Counted from the stretch's first letter, positions 35,274 to 45,590 are shown. The stretch: DNA of 64,000 nucleotides from Trujillonella endophytica (GCF_900110555.1 NZ_FOEE01000003.1:248001-312000), one strand, 5' to 3'. The notes: generated from the sequence alone by a model not told the origin. Made by a program: numbers and translations.

Positions 35274-37046
35274 CTACTCGGCGTCGGCGATCGTGCAGAT
35301 GACGGCGCCGCTGGTGACGGTCGCGCCGACCTCGGCGGACAGGCCGGTGACGGTGCCGGCCTTGTGCGCGGTGATGGGCTGCTCCATCTTCATCGCCTCG
35401 AGGACGACGACCAGGTCGCCGGCCTCGACGGTCGCGCCGTCCTCCACCGCGACCTTCACGATCGTGCCCTGCATCGGGGAGGTGAGGGAGTCGCCGGAGG
35501 CGGCGGTGCCACCGTGCCCGCCGCCACGCTTGCGCGGCTTGGCGCCGCCCGCGGCGCCACCGCTCCCGCCCACCCCACCGCCCCCGGCCGCGAGGCCGGC
35601 GGGGAGGGAGACCTCGAGCCGGCGCCCGCCGACCTCGACGACGACGGTCTGCCGCTCCTGCGGCTCCTCGCCCTCGGCAGGGGCGGCCGAGTAGGCCGGC
35701 ACCTGGTTGTCCCACTCGGTCTCGATCCAGCGGGTGTGCACCGTGAACGGCTCGCTGGTGAAGGCCTCGTCGCGGACGACGGCGCGGTGGAACGGGATGA
35801 CGGTCGGCATGCCCTCGACGATCAGCTCGTCCAGGGCGCGGGCGGCGCGCTGCAGCGCCTGCTCGCGGGTGGCGCCGGTGACGATGAGCTTGGCCAGCAT
35901 CGAGTCGAAGGCGCCGGCGACCTCGCCGCCGGTCTCGACACCGGAGTCCCACCGGACGCCCGGACCCTGCGGGATCTCCAGCCGGGTGACCGGGCCGGGG
36001 GCGGGCATGAAGTTGCGGCCGGCGTCCTCGGCGTTGATCCGGAACTCGATGCTGTGCCCGCGCGGGGTCGGGTCCTCGGTGATGTCCAGGGCCAGGCCCT
36101 CGGCGATCCGGAACTGCTCGCGGACCAGGTCGATGCCGCTGGTCTCCTCGCTGACCGGGTGCTCGACCTGCAGGCGGGTGTTGACCTCGAGGAAGGAGAT
36201 CGAGCCGTCGACGCCGACGAGGTACTCCACCGTGCCGGCGCCGTGGTAGCCGGCCTCCTTGCAGATGGCCTTCGCCGAGGAGTGGATGCGCTCGCGCTGG
36301 TCGTCGGTGAGGAACGGCGCGGGCGCCTCCTCGACGAGCTTCTGGTTGCGCCGCTGCAGGGAGCAGTCGCGGGTGCCGACGACGATGACGTTGCCGTGGG
36401 TGTCGGCCAGCACCTGCGCCTCGACGTGGCGGGGCTTGTCCAGGAACCGCTCGACGAAGCACTCGCCGCGGCCGAAGGCCGAGACGGCCTCGCGGACGGC
36501 GGAGTCGAACAGCTCGGGGATCTCCTCCTTCGTGCGGGCGACCTTCAGCCCGCGCCCGCCGCCGCCGAACGCGGCCTTGATCGCCACGGGAAGCCCGTGC
36601 TCCTCGGCGAACGCGATGATCTCGTCGGCGCCGCCGACCGGGTCCTTGGTGCCCGGGACGAGGGGGGCGCCGGCCTTCATCGCGATGTGCCGGGCCTGCA
36701 CCTTGTCGCCGAGGGCGATGATCGCCTCGGGGGAGGGGCCGATCCAGGTCAGCCCGGCGTCGAGGACGGCCCGGGCGAAGTCGGCGTTCTCGGAGAGGAA
36801 GCCGTAGCCGGGGTGGATCGCGTCGGCGCCGGACTGCTTGGCCGCGTCGAGGATCTTGTCGATCACCAGGTAGGAGTCGCCGGGCGTCGTGCCCCCGAGG
36901 GCGAACGCCTCGTCGGCGCTGCGCACGTGCAGGGCGTCCCGGTCGGGCTCGGCGTACACGGCGACGCTGGTGAGCCCGGCGTCCTTGCAGGCGCGGGCCA
37001 CGCGGACCGCGATCTCCCCGCGATTGGCGATCAGGACCTTCTGCAC
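35274..37046 (-). CDS. accA3: Acyl-CoA carboxylase alpha subunit (biotin carboxylase + BCCP)
   Basis: A 590-residue biotin-dependent carboxylase subunit shared by acetyl- and propionyl-CoA carboxylases. Biotin carboxylase domain: [14 protein letters not shown] at the start, [16 protein letters not shown]-grasp loop, and [14 protein letters not shown] linker rich in Gly/Ala leads to the carrier domain, where [11 protein letters not shown] places the biotinylated Lys at 553. The ATG at 37046 has TCGAGG upstream (about eight bases). It follows maf after 88 bases on the same strand; in mycobacteria sseA lies between maf and accA3, and it is absent here. BirA at 39682 would attach biotin. Confidence 0.96.
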   Translation of the reverse strand: MQKVLIANRGEIAVRVARACKDAGLTSVAVYAEPDRDALHVRSADEAFALGGTTPGDSYLVIDKILDAAKQSGADAIHPGYGFLSENADFARAVLDAGLTWIGPSPEAIIALGDKVQARHIAMKAGAPLVPGTKDPVGGADEIIAFAEEHGLPVAIKAAFGGGGRGLKVARTKEEIPELFDSAVREAVSAFGRGECFVERFLDKPRHVEAQVLADTHGNVIVVGTRDCSLQRRNQKLVEEAPAPFLTDDQRERIHSSAKAICKEAGYHGAGTVEYLVGVDGSISFLEVNTRLQVEHPVSEETSGIDLVREQFRIAEGLALDITEDPTPRGHSIEFRINAEDAGRNFMPAPGPVTRLEIPQGPGVRWDSGVETGGEVAGAFDSMLAKLIVTGATREQALQRAARALDELIVEGMPTVIPFHRAVVRDEAFTSEPFTVHTRWIETEWDNQVPAYSAAPAEGEEPQERQTVVVEVGGRRLEVSLPAGLAAGGGGVGGSGGAAGGAKPRKRGGGHGGTAASGDSLTSPMQGTIVKVAVEDGATVEAGDLVVVLEAMKMEQPITAHKAGTVTGLSAEVGATVTSGAVICTIADAE

Positions 37047-37134
37047 CGTCGTTCTCCCTCGAGGTTCTTACAGCCGGCGGGACAGTACCCAAACGCTCCC
37101 GAGCCGGCCGGTGGCAGCTCGGGGGAGCGGCGCC

Positions 37135-37752
37135 TCAGCGGCGCCAGAGGTCGGTGACGGCCACGCCGCGGCTCGCCAGTTGCGTGCGCAGCACCGCCAG
37201 GGACAGCCCGACGACGGCCGCGGCGTCGCCGTCGATCCGCCGGACGAACGACGCCCCCAGCCCGTCGAGGGTGAAGGCGCCGGCCACGGCGAGCGGCTCG
37301 CCGGTGGCCAGGTAGGCCTCCAGCTCCGCGGCGCTCGGCCGGGCGAAGTGCACCGTCGTCGACACGACCGCCACGTCCCGGCCGACCACGGCGCCGTCCT
37401 GCACGTCGAACAGGGCCTGCCCGGTGTGCAGCACGCCGGATCGGCCGCCGATGTGCTGCCAACGGTCGCGCGCCTCGTGCACGTCCGCGGGCTTGCCCAT
37501 CGCCTGCCCGCGGTACTCCAGCAGCGAGTCGGCGCCGATGACCAGCGCTTCGGTCTCCTTCTCCGCGACGGCGGCGGCCTTCGCGGCGGCCAGCAGCGCG
37601 ACCCGCTCGGCGACCCGGTGGGCGGTCACCGCCGTCTCGTCGACGTCGCTGACCACCACCACGGGGGCCAGTCCCGCCTGGCGCAGCAGCGACAGCCGGG
37701 CCGGCGAGGCCGAGGCGAGCACCAGCCGGCGGAGTGCGGTGGCCGCGGTCAT
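37135..37752 (-). CDS. maf: Maf-family nucleoside triphosphate pyrophosphatase
   Basis: A 205-residue house-cleaning pyrophosphatase for non-canonical or modified NTPs. The N-terminal LVLASASPARLSLLRQAG contains the family S-x-S-P-R-R-like motif in the variant ASPARL, and the second motif is VIGADSLLEYRGQAMGKP (acidic Asp in the GAD position). The ATG at 37752 overlaps the accE stop by four bases; a longer start at 37776 would overlap accE further and is unlikely. Placement between accE and accA3 is the conserved actinobacterial arrangement rather than a functional link. Confidence 0.9.
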   Translation of the reverse strand: MTAATALRRLVLASASPARLSLLRQAGLAPVVVVSDVDETAVTAHRVAERVALLAAAKAAAVAEKETEALVIGADSLLEYRGQAMGKPADVHEARDRWQHIGGRSGVLHTGQALFDVQDGAVVGRDVAVVSTTVHFARPSAAELEAYLATGEPLAVAGAFTLDGLGASFVRRIDGDAAAVVGLSLAVLRTQLASRGVAVTDLWRR

Positions 37753-37979
37753 CCGGGCCGCCCCGCGGACAGCCATCCGCCGGGACCGGTCAGGAGGGGC
37801 CGCCGGTGGCCGTGCACCGGGGAGCCCCAGGCGCCCACCGGCACGGGCCGGCGCCGGCTGCGGCGCTGCGACAGGGCCGCGACGACGACGGCCAGGGCGG
37901 CGAGCTCCTCCGCGCTGGGCTCGCCCCGGACGACCCGCAGCAGGGGGCGCTGCGGCTGCTCGGTCGTCTCCTCGGTCAC
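37749..37979 (-). CDS. accE5: Acyl-CoA carboxylase epsilon subunit
   Basis: A 76-residue small subunit, too short to be found without context. It has the usual [27 protein letters not shown] helix followed by an Arg/Pro-rich tail that ends WLSAGRPG. Epsilon subunits stabilise the AccA3-AccD5 complex and raise its activity. The GTG at 37979 overlaps the accD5 stop by four bases (GTGA), and its own stop overlaps maf by four (ATGA). Confidence 0.88.
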   Translation of the reverse strand: MTEETTEQPQRPLLRVVRGEPSAEELAALAVVVAALSQRRSRRRPVPVGAWGSPVHGHRRPLLTGPGGWLSAGRPG

Positions 37980-39601
37980 AGCGGGATGTTCCCGTGCTTC
38001 TTCGGCGGCAGGGTCTGGCGCTTGTTGGCCAGCAGCCGCAGCGCCTTGGTGATCTCGATGCGGGTCTCCGAGGGGCGGATCACCTGGTCGACGTACCCGC
38101 GGTCGGCCGCCACGTACGGCGAGAGCAGCGCGTCCTCGTACTCGGTGATCAGCTCCGCGCGGCGCGCGTCGGGCTCCGCGGCGTCGGAGAGCTCGCGCCG
38201 GTACAGGATATTGACCGCGCCCTGGGCGCCCATGACCGCGATCTGCGCGGTGGGCCAGGCCAGGTTCAGGTCGGCGCCGAGGTGCTTGGACCCCATGACG
38301 TCGTACGCGCCGCCGTAGGCCTTGCGGGTGATCACGGTGATCTTCGGGACCGTCGCCTCCGCGTAGGCGTAGATCAGCTTCGCGCCGCGGCGGATGATGC
38401 CCTCCCACTCCTGGGAGGTGCCGGGCAGGAACCCGGGGACGTCGACGAAGGTCAGCACCGGCACGTTGAACGCGTCGCAGGTGCGCACGAACCGGGCGGC
38501 CTTCTCGCTGGCGTCGATGTCGAGGGTGCCCGCGAACTGGGTGGGCTGGTTGGCCACGACGCCGACCGGGCGGCCCTCGACGCGACCGAAGCCGACGATG
38601 ATGTTCGGCGCGAACAGGGGCTGCACCTCGAGGAACTCGCCGTCGTCGAGCACGTGCTCCAGGACGGTGTGCATGTCGTAGGGGGTGTTCGCCGAGTCCG
38701 GGATGAAGCCGTCGAGCTCCCGGTCGTCCTCGGTGACGCCCTCGGGGCTGGCGTCGACCGGCCCGACCTCGACGGTCGGCAGCGGGTCGAGGTTGTTGCT
38801 CGGCAGGTAGGACAGCAGCGCCTTGACGTAGTCCAGGGCGTCGTTCTCGTCCTCGGCCATGTAGTGCGCGACGCCGGACTTGGTGTTGTGCGTGCGCGCG
38901 CCGCCGAGCTCCTCGAGCGTGACCTCCTCGCCGGTCACGGTCTTCACGACGTCGGGCCCCGTGATGAACATCTGGCTGGTCTTGTCGACCATCACGATGA
39001 AGTCGGTGAGCGCGGGGGAGTAGACGTGCCCGCCGGCCGCGGCGCCCATGACCAGCGAGATCTGCGGGATCACGCCGGAGGCGTGCACGTTGCGCAGGAA
39101 GATCTCGCCGTAGAGGCCGAGGGAGACCACGCCCTCCTGGATCCGCGCGCCGCCGCCCTCGTTGATGCCGATGACCGGGCAGCCGGTGCGGATGGCCAGG
39201 TCGAGGACCTTCACGATCTTCTCGCCGTACACCTCGCCCAGGCTGCCGCCGAAGACCGTGACGTCCTGGGAGAAGACGCACACCGGTCGGCCGTCGACCG
39301 TGCCGTAGCCGGTGACCACGCCGTCGCCGAAGGGCCGCTTGGCGTCCATGCCGAAGTTGGTCGACCGGTGCCGGGCGAACTCGTCCAGCTCCGTGAACGA
39401 CCCCGGGTCCAGCAGCGCCTCGATGCGCTCGCGGGCGGTCATCTTCCCCGCGGCGTGCTGCTTCTCCACCGCGCGTTCCGAGCCGGCGTGGGTGGCCTCC
39501 TGGACCCGCCGCTCGAAGTCCGCCAGCTTGCCGGCGGTGGTGTGGATGTCGATGTCGCCGGGGACGCCGTCGCCCGCGCTCTCCAGTTCAGCCGCGCTCA
39601 C
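37976..39601 (-). CDS. accD5: Propionyl-CoA carboxylase beta subunit (carboxyltransferase)
   Basis: A 541-residue carboxyltransferase. The two oxyanion-hole regions are [13 protein letters not shown] and [14 protein letters not shown], and the N-terminus carries the helix [36 protein letters not shown] typical of AccD5/PccB. It transfers carboxybiotin CO2 to propionyl-CoA (perhaps also acetyl-CoA), making methylmalonyl-CoA for the mutase at 22296-26440. It starts with a GTG at 39601 and is divergent from birA across 80 bases. The acc genes accD5-accE5-maf-accA3 appear cotranscribed. Confidence 0.96.
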   Translation of the reverse strand: MSAAELESAGDGVPGDIDIHTTAGKLADFERRVQEATHAGSERAVEKQHAAGKMTARERIEALLDPGSFTELDEFARHRSTNFGMDAKRPFGDGVVTGYGTVDGRPVCVFSQDVTVFGGSLGEVYGEKIVKVLDLAIRTGCPVIGINEGGGARIQEGVVSLGLYGEIFLRNVHASGVIPQISLVMGAAAGGHVYSPALTDFIVMVDKTSQMFITGPDVVKTVTGEEVTLEELGGARTHNTKSGVAHYMAEDENDALDYVKALLSYLPSNNLDPLPTVEVGPVDASPEGVTEDDRELDGFIPDSANTPYDMHTVLEHVLDDGEFLEVQPLFAPNIIVGFGRVEGRPVGVVANQPTQFAGTLDIDASEKAARFVRTCDAFNVPVLTFVDVPGFLPGTSQEWEGIIRRGAKLIYAYAEATVPKITVITRKAYGGAYDVMGSKHLGADLNLAWPTAQIAVMGAQGAVNILYRRELSDAAEPDARRAELITEYEDALLSPYVAADRGYVDQVIRPSETRIEITKALRLLANKRQTLPPKKHGNIPL

Positions 39602-39669
39602 AGACCCTGCCTCGCTCCGCTCGGTGATCAGACCGGCCGGCTCCTCGCCGAGGGCCGGGCTCGCGGCCG

Positions 39670-39675
39670 TAGCGT
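39670..39675 (+). promoter_or_regulatory. Putative leaderless promoter (-10) of birA
   Basis: TAGCGT, six bases (AGAGGG), then GTG. The purine run could act as a weak ribosome site, but it touches the start codon, so leaderless initiation is the simpler reading. Confidence 0.45.
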
Positions 39676-39681
39676 AGAGGG

Positions 39682-40554
39682 GTGCCCGACGAGCCCTCGC
39701 CGTCCCCGTCCGACGAGCGCTGGTCGGACCTCGAACGACCTGCCCTGGACGGGGCCGCGCTGACCGCCGCCCTGGCCCGCGACGGCCGCCTGTGGCGGGC
39801 GGTGGAGGTGGTCGAGCGGATCGGCTCGACCAACGCCGCCCTGGTCGCCCGGGCCGCGGACGGCGCCCCGGAGGGCACGGTCGTCGTCGCCGAGCACCAG
39901 GACGCCGGTCGCGGCCGGCTCGACCGGGTGTGGACGTCCCCGCCGCGCGCGGGGCTGACCGTCTCCGTGCTGCTGCGCCCCGACGTCCCCGCCGCGCGCC
40001 GCGGCTGGCTGCCCCTGCTGACCGGCGTCGCGCTGGCCGAGGCGGTCGCCGCCGTCCCGGGCTGCCGGACGGCGCTCAAGTGGCCCAACGACCTGCTCGC
40101 CGCCGACGGCAGCAAGCTCGCCGGCATCCTCGCCGAGGCCGTGCCGGCGCCCGACGGGCCCGGAGCCGTCGTCGTCGGGGTCGGGCTCAACGTCTCCACC
40201 CGCCCCGACGAGCTGCCGGAGGGCGCGTCGTCGCTGGCCATGGAGGTCGGGCGCACGGTCGACCGCGCGCCGGTGCTGCTGGAGTTCCTGCGCGCCCTCG
40301 AGCGCCGCTACCTCGGGTGGACCGCCACGCTCGGCGACCCGGTGCAGAGCGGCCTGGCGCACGACTACCTCGCCTGGTGCGCCACGGTCGGCACGACGGT
40401 CGCCGTCACCCTCCCCGACGGCGGGCTGCTCGAGGGCGTCGCCGAGGCGGTGGACTGGGACGGACGGCTCGTCGTCCGCACGCCGGGGGGCACGGTGGAA
40501 CTGGCCAGCGGCGACGTCCGGCACGTGCGTGGCGGGAGCGCGCCCGGGGGCTGA
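39682..40554 (+). CDS. birA: Biotin-[acetyl-CoA-carboxylase] ligase, no DNA-binding domain
   Basis: A 290-residue biotin protein ligase that charges the BCCP domain of AccA3. The biotinyl-AMP loop is [18 protein letters not shown], followed by LKWPNDLL and [10 protein letters not shown]; the C-terminal SH3-like domain (from about 235) contains [22 protein letters not shown]. The N-terminal extension is short and lacks a winged helix, so this is a ligase-only type and not a biotin repressor. It sits divergent to accD5, the arrangement also recalled for mycobacterial birA. Confidence 0.93.
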   Translation: MPDEPSPSPSDERWSDLERPALDGAALTAALARDGRLWRAVEVVERIGSTNAALVARAADGAPEGTVVVAEHQDAGRGRLDRVWTSPPRAGLTVSVLLRPDVPAARRGWLPLLTGVALAEAVAAVPGCRTALKWPNDLLAADGSKLAGILAEAVPAPDGPGAVVVGVGLNVSTRPDELPEGASSLAMEVGRTVDRAPVLLEFLRALERRYLGWTATLGDPVQSGLAHDYLAWCATVGTTVAVTLPDGGLLEGVAEAVDWDGRLVVRTPGGTVELASGDVRHVRGGSAPGG

Positions 40555-40647
40555 CCCGGAGAAACCGCTGGTACCGGTGGGGCGGACACGGTCGGACGGG
40601 CGCCGCGGACGTTCCCTGGACGGCTGTACTGCGTCACCCTGTGCGCC

Positions 40648-41202
40648 ATGGGCTACCCCGACAAGCTGCTGGGCTCCGACGAACAGGTCGTGCGCCACCT
40701 GCACCCGCACTGGCTGACCGTCTTCTGGCCGGTGGTGTTCTTCCTCCTCGTCGTCGGCGGGGCGTCCTTCGGCGCGGCGCTCGTGGACTCCGGATCCGAC
40801 AACGCCGGGCTCTTCCGGCTGCTGATCCTCGGCGCGGCGGTGCTCCTGCTGATCGCGCTCGTGCTGGTGCCGCTGGTGCGCTGGCGCACCACGCACTACG
40901 TGATCACGACGCACCGCCTGCTGTTCCGCGAGGGGATCCTCGCCCGCAAGGGCCGCGACATCGGCCTGTCGCGGATCACCGACGTCTCCTACAGCCAGAG
41001 CGTCTGGGAGCGGGTCATCCAGTCGGGGACCATCACCATCGAGTCCGCCGGGGACAGCGGCGCCACCGTGCTCAAGCAGATCCCCGACAGCGACGGCATC
41101 CAGCAGCTGATCAACCACATGATCGAGGAGGACGCCGACCGGCGCGGCCGGGAGAACGCCGGCTATCTGCGCGGCGAGGGCCAGGGGGCGCCCCGCTCCT
41201 GA
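40648..41202 (+). CDS. PH-domain (bPH2/DUF304) membrane protein
   Basis: A 184-residue protein. Two hydrophobic helices (about 23-46 and 55-77) form a hairpin, then comes a bacterial PH-like domain: RWRTTHYVITTHRLLFREGILARKGRDIGLSRITDVSYSQS, a classic bPH2 pattern. The tail is basic and acidic and ends with a Gly-rich stretch. Function unknown; similar genes sit next to birA in mycobacteria (Rv3278c). The start is the ATG at 40648 with no strong ribosome site. It follows birA by 93 bases and precedes sbcD by 82. Confidence 0.85.
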   Translation: MGYPDKLLGSDEQVVRHLHPHWLTVFWPVVFFLLVVGGASFGAALVDSGSDNAGLFRLLILGAAVLLLIALVLVPLVRWRTTHYVITTHRLLFREGILARKGRDIGLSRITDVSYSQSVWERVIQSGTITIESAGDSGATVLKQIPDSDGIQQLINHMIEEDADRRGRENAGYLRGEGQGAPRS

Positions 41203-41219
41203 CGCGGCGCCGGAGCCCG

Positions 41220-41237
41220 CGTGACCGATCGGTCACG
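41220..41237. promoter_or_regulatory. 18-bp perfect palindrome upstream of sbcD
   Basis: CGTGACCGA followed by TCGGTCACG is a perfect inverted repeat with no spacer, 47 bases before the sbcD start and upstream of its -10. It looks like an operator rather than a terminator because there is no loop. A related sequence lies downstream of sbcC at 45423-45445. Confidence 0.5.
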
Positions 41238-41270
41238 GCGAGCCTGGCCGGATCTGTCGGTGCCCCGACC

Positions 41271-41276
41271 TACCGT
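41271..41276 (+). promoter_or_regulatory. Putative near-leaderless promoter (-10) of sbcDC
   Basis: TACCGT ends eight bases before the sbcD ATG, and no ribosome site lies between. Confidence 0.45.
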
Positions 41277-41284
41277 CCCGGTCC

Positions 41285-42436
41285 ATGCGGCTGCTGCACA
41301 CCTCGGACTGGCACGTGGGCAGGTCCCTGCACGGTGCCGAGCTACTGCGCGAGCAGGAGGCCGTGCTGCGCGGACTGGCCACGATCGTGGCCGACGAGGG
41401 CGTCGACGTCGTGGTCGTCGCCGGTGACGTCTACGACCGCGCCGTGCCGTCGGCCGACGCGACCGCCGTGCTCGATCGGGTGCTGACCTCCCTGCGCGCG
41501 GCCGGCGCCACCGTCGTCCTCACCCCCGGCAACCACGACTCGGCCCGCCGCCTCGGTTTCGCCGCCGGCCTGCTCGCGGTGTCGGGCGTGCACGTGCGGG
41601 CCGCCACGGCCGGGCTCGACGAGCCGGTCCTGCTCGCCGACGAGCACGGGGAGGTGGCCGTCTACGGCCTGCCCTACCTGGAGCCGGAGCTCACCCGTGA
41701 CGAGCTCGGCGTCTCCGGAGGGCGCTCCCACGAGGCGGTGCTGACCGCGGCGATGGAGCGGGTCCGCGCCGACCTGTTCCTCCGGCCGGGCGCCCGGTCG
41801 GTGGTGCTGGCGCACGCCTTCGTCGGCGGCGGGCTGCCGAGCGAGAGCGAGCGGGACATCAGCGTGGGCGGCGTCGACCGGGTGCCGGTCCCGGTGTTCG
41901 ACGGCGTCGACTACGTGGCGCTGGGTCACCTCCACCGACCGCAGACGCTGACCGACCGGGTGCGCTACAGCGGCTCGCCGCTGGCGTACTCCTTCGGTGA
42001 GGCGGGCCAGCAGAAGCAGGTGTGGCTGGTCGACCTCGACGCCTCGGGGCTGGCCGAGGTCCGCGCCGTCCCGCTGCCGGTGCCGCGGCCGCTGGTGGTC
42101 CTCACCGGCACCCTCGACGAGCTGCTGGGCGACTCGGCCCACGCCGGCGCCGAGGAGGCGTTCGTCTCCGCGCGGCTCACCGATCCGGTGCGCCCCGTCG
42201 ACCCGATGCGCCGGCTGCAGGCGCGGTTCCCGTACTGCGCCCACCTGGAGTGGACCGGCAGCGGCCGAACCGTCGACGGCCGCAGCTACACCGAGCGGCT
42301 GGCCGGCCGGGGCGACCTCGAGGTCGTCGGGGAATTCGTGACGCACGTGCGCGGCGGGGTGGCCGCGAGCGCGGCCGAGCGGGACCTGCTGGCCCGGGCG
42401 CTCGGGGCGGCCGCCCGCGAGGAGGTCGCCGGGTGA
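41285..42436 (+). CDS. sbcD: SbcD nuclease subunit
   Basis: The 383-residue Mre11-type phosphoesterase of the SbcCD complex, which cleaves DNA hairpins and processes double-strand ends. All metal motifs are present: HTSDWHVG (5-12), VAGDVYDRA, TPGNHDS, VLAHAFVGG and YVALGHLHRPQ. The C-terminal cap carries the RLQARFPYCAHLEW strand. It is followed by sbcC with a GTGA overlap, so the subunits are made in step. Confidence 0.95.
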   Translation: MRLLHTSDWHVGRSLHGAELLREQEAVLRGLATIVADEGVDVVVVAGDVYDRAVPSADATAVLDRVLTSLRAAGATVVLTPGNHDSARRLGFAAGLLAVSGVHVRAATAGLDEPVLLADEHGEVAVYGLPYLEPELTRDELGVSGGRSHEAVLTAAMERVRADLFLRPGARSVVLAHAFVGGGLPSESERDISVGGVDRVPVPVFDGVDYVALGHLHRPQTLTDRVRYSGSPLAYSFGEAGQQKQVWLVDLDASGLAEVRAVPLPVPRPLVVLTGTLDELLGDSAHAGAEEAFVSARLTDPVRPVDPMRRLQARFPYCAHLEWTGSGRTVDGRSYTERLAGRGDLEVVGEFVTHVRGGVAASAAERDLLARALGAAAREEVAG

Positions 42437-45393
42437 GGTTGCACCGGCTGTCGCTGACGGCGTTCGGTCCCTTCCCCGGCGCGGAGGTCGTCGACCTCGA
42501 CGAGGTGGCCCGCGACGGGCTGTTCCTGCTCTGGGGGCCCACCGGCTCCGGGAAGACCACGCTGCTGGACGCGGTCGTCTACGCGCTCTACGGCACCGTC
42601 CCCGGTGCGCGCGGTGAGGAGAAGCGCCTCCGCAGCGACCACGCCGAGCCCGCCACCCGCACCGAGGTCACCTGCGAGCTCACGCTCGGCGGGGAGCGGC
42701 TGCTGGTCACCCGTCGGCCGGAGCAGCTCCGGCCGAAGAAGCGGGGGACCGGGACGACCGCCGAGCCGGCGCGGCTGCTCGTGCAGCGGCTCGGACCCGA
42801 GGGGTGGGAGGCGGTCAGCACCCGCATCGACGAGGGCGCCGAGTACCTGCGCACCCGGCTCGGGCTCGACGTCCACCAGTTCTGCCAGGTCGTCCTGCTG
42901 CCCCAGGGCGATTTCGCCCGGTTCCTGCGCGCCGAGCCCGACCACCGGGCCGAGCTGCTGCGCACGCTGTTCGACGTCGAGCGCTTCGCCCGGGTCGAGG
43001 ACTGGCTGGCCGGCGAGCGCCGGGCCGCCGAGGAGGCGCTGCGCGGCGAGCGTCTGCGGCTGTCCACCCTCCTGGCGCGCGTGGCCCAGACCGCGGACGC
43101 CGACGTGCCGGAGGAACTCGCCCCCGAACTGGTCGGGGCCGACCCGGGCGGTCCGGTCGACGCCTGGGTCACGCGGCTGCGCAGGCGTGCCGCCGCCGAC
43201 CTGACGGAGGCCGGAGCGGCGGCCACCACCGCGGCCGCCGCCGCCACCGCGTCGGGGGAGGCCCTCGCGGTCGCCCGGCTGCTCGCGGACCGGCACGCCC
43301 GGCGCGACCGCGCGCGGGAGGAGCTGGCCCGGCTGGACGCGGCCGAGCCCTCCCTGGTTCCCGTGCGCACCCGGCTCGACGCCGGGCGGCGCGCCGAGGC
43401 GCTCCGGGAGACGCTCGAGTCCGCCGGCCGGGCGGCCCTGGAAGCCGAGCGCACCGCGGCGGAGCTCACCGCCGCGCGCCGGGCGTGGAAAGCCACCGGT
43501 GAGGAGCGCGAGCCCGCCCTCGACCTCGCCCGCCGGCTGCGCGACGACGCGGCCGAGGCGCGTGCGCTGCTCCCGGAGGCCGAGCGCGCGACCGACCTGG
43601 CCCGCCGGGTGACCCGCTCGGCGGCCGAGGAGGCCCGGCTCGCGGACCGCTGCGCCGCCGCCGATCAGGCCCTCGCCGCCCTGCCGGAGGCGATCGCGGC
43701 CGCGCAGGCGCTCGTGGACACCGCGACCGCAGCGGCCGGTGCGCTGCCGGCCCGCACCGGCGAGGCCGGGGCGGCGCGTGCCGCGCTGGCCGCCGGGCGG
43801 GACGCCGAGGGGCTGGCCGTCCGGCTGGCCCGGGCGCGCGCGGGCGCCGGTGCCGCCCGCGAGGCCTGGCTGACCGCTCGCGAGGAGCTGGTGGACCTGC
43901 GCACGCGCCGGCTCGACGGCATGGCTGCCGAGCTGGCGGGGGGCCTGCTCGACGGCGTCGACTGCCCGGTCTGCGGCGCGCTCGAGCACCCCCGACCGGC
44001 GGTGCCCGCCGGCCCGCCGGTCTCCGCCGACGACGAGGACCGCGCGCGGGAGCGGGCCGACGCGGCCGAGATCGCCGCCGGCACGGCCGCCACCGCCGCG
44101 GAGGACATGGACCGCGAGCTGGCCGTCCTGCGCGCCCGCGCGGGTGGGCGCCCGCTCGTCGACCTGGAGGCCGCCGCGGTGGCGGCCGACCTCGCCCTGG
44201 CCGAGGTGGCCGCCACCGCCGCCGGGCTCCCCGGCTCCCGCAGCCGCCTGGCCGCTCTCACCGAGGAGCGCGACGACCTCGGCGCGCGCCTGGTCGCCGA
44301 CCGCGAGGAGCTGGGCAGCTGCAGCGCCCGGCGGGCCGCGGGTGCGGCCGAGCTGGCGGCGCTCACGGCCCGGGTGGACGCGGTCCGCGGGGAGGACCGC
44401 GACCTCGAGCGCCGCGCCCGGCGGCTCACCACCGCCGCGGAGCGCTGCGAGGCCGCGCTGGATGCGGAGGCGGCCGAGCGTCGGGCGCGGGTGGGCGCGG
44501 ACACCGCCCGGCGGGCCGCCGGCGAGCGTGCGGTCGCGGCCGGTTTCGCCGACGTCGCGGAGGCGGCCGGCGCCCTGCTGGAGCGGACCGAGCTGGCCAC
44601 GCTCGAGGAGCGCGTCACCGCGCACGAGCGCGCCCGGGACGCGGTGCAGCACGCCCTCGCCGACCCCGAGCTGGCGCAACTGGCCCCCGCGCCCGATCTC
44701 GCGGCCGCCGAGGCCCACTGCGCCGACACCACGGCCGCCCGCGAGGAGACGGTCGCCGCGCGCGACCGCGCCCGCCGCCGCAGTGCCGACCTCGACGCGC
44801 TCGCCGGCGACGTCGTCGCCGCCGAGGTGCGGCTGCACGAGCGCCGGAACGCAGCGGCCCAGGTCGCCGGCCTCGCCGACCTGGTCAACGGCCGAGGAGC
44901 CAACACGCTGCGGATGCGGCTGCAGTCGTTCGTGCTGGCGGCCCGGCTCGAGCAGGTCGCCGAGGTCGCCAGCCGCCGGCTGCTGGAGATGTCGGGCAGC
45001 CGCTACACGTTCCGGCACAGCGACGCGCAGGGCCGGCACGGCGCCCGCGGCGGCCTGGGGCTCGAGGTGTTCGACGAGTACACCGGCACGCTGCGCCCGA
45101 CCAAGACCCTCTCCGGGGGAGAGAGCTTCATGGCGTCGCTGGCGCTGGCCCTGGGGCTCGCCGACGTCGTCACCGCGGAGAGCGGCGGGGTGCAGATCGA
45201 CACCCTCTTCGTCGACGAGGGGTTCGGCACCCTGGACGCGGGCGCGCTCGACGCGGTGATGGACGTGCTGGACGACCTGCGTCGTGGCGGACGCACGGTC
45301 GGCGTGATCAGCCACGTGGAGGAGCTGCGCACCCGCATCCCCACGAAGCTCGAGGTGCTGGCCGGCCGCTCGGGTTCCCGCCTGGCCGGCTGA
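42433..45393 (+). CDS. sbcC: SbcC ATPase subunit (Rad50-like)
   Basis: A 986-residue SMC-type ATPase. Walker A is GPTGSGKTTLL (about 35-45); two long Ala/Glu/Arg-rich coiled coils meet at the zinc hook DCPVCG (Cys511 and Cys514). The ABC signature is LSGGESFMASLALALGLADVV, and Walker B is LFVDEGFGTLD. Q-loop residues appear in FCQVVLLPQGDFARFL. It powers SbcD. The coiled coil is exceptionally rich in Ala and Arg, as expected from base composition. The start GTG overlaps the sbcD stop by four bases. Confidence 0.95.
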   Translation: MRLHRLSLTAFGPFPGAEVVDLDEVARDGLFLLWGPTGSGKTTLLDAVVYALYGTVPGARGEEKRLRSDHAEPATRTEVTCELTLGGERLLVTRRPEQLRPKKRGTGTTAEPARLLVQRLGPEGWEAVSTRIDEGAEYLRTRLGLDVHQFCQVVLLPQGDFARFLRAEPDHRAELLRTLFDVERFARVEDWLAGERRAAEEALRGERLRLSTLLARVAQTADADVPEELAPELVGADPGGPVDAWVTRLRRRAAADLTEAGAAATTAAAAATASGEALAVARLLADRHARRDRAREELARLDAAEPSLVPVRTRLDAGRRAEALRETLESAGRAALEAERTAAELTAARRAWKATGEEREPALDLARRLRDDAAEARALLPEAERATDLARRVTRSAAEEARLADRCAAADQALAALPEAIAAAQALVDTATAAAGALPARTGEAGAARAALAAGRDAEGLAVRLARARAGAGAAREAWLTAREELVDLRTRRLDGMAAELAGGLLDGVDCPVCGALEHPRPAVPAGPPVSADDEDRARERADAAEIAAGTAATAAEDMDRELAVLRARAGGRPLVDLEAAAVAADLALAEVAATAAGLPGSRSRLAALTEERDDLGARLVADREELGSCSARRAAGAAELAALTARVDAVRGEDRDLERRARRLTTAAERCEAALDAEAAERRARVGADTARRAAGERAVAAGFADVAEAAGALLERTELATLEERVTAHERARDAVQHALADPELAQLAPAPDLAAAEAHCADTTAAREETVAARDRARRRSADLDALAGDVVAAEVRLHERRNAAAQVAGLADLVNGRGANTLRMRLQSFVLAARLEQVAEVASRRLLEMSGSRYTFRHSDAQGRHGARGGLGLEVFDEYTGTLRPTKTLSGGESFMASLALALGLADVVTAESGGVQIDTLFVDEGFGTLDAGALDAVMDVLDDLRRGGRTVGVISHVEELRTRIPTKLEVLAGRSGSRLAG

Positions 45394-45422
45394 ACTCGCC
45401 GATCGCGAGGGTTCGGGACCCT

Positions 45423-45445
45423 GCGTGACGGACCGGTCGTCACGC
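45423..45445. terminator. Hairpin downstream of sbcC
   Basis: GCGTGACG, seven-base loop, CGTCACGC: a perfect 8-bp stem 29 bases after the sbcC stop. The left arm sequence CCTGCGTGACGG also occurs at 35201-35212. A further hairpin CTCTCG-TTCA-CGAGAG lies at 45520-45535. Confidence 0.5.
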
Positions 45446-45590
45446 GTGTCGCCGCACCGGATCCAGGGCCGCAGCTCCTACGCTGATCTCACGGAGTGTG
45501 CTCGAAGAGTCGCTCCTTGCTCTCGTTCACGAGAGTCGCCGGGGCGCCTGCCCCGCGTCGCACGAGCGTAGAAGCAGAGGTCATCCGCAC

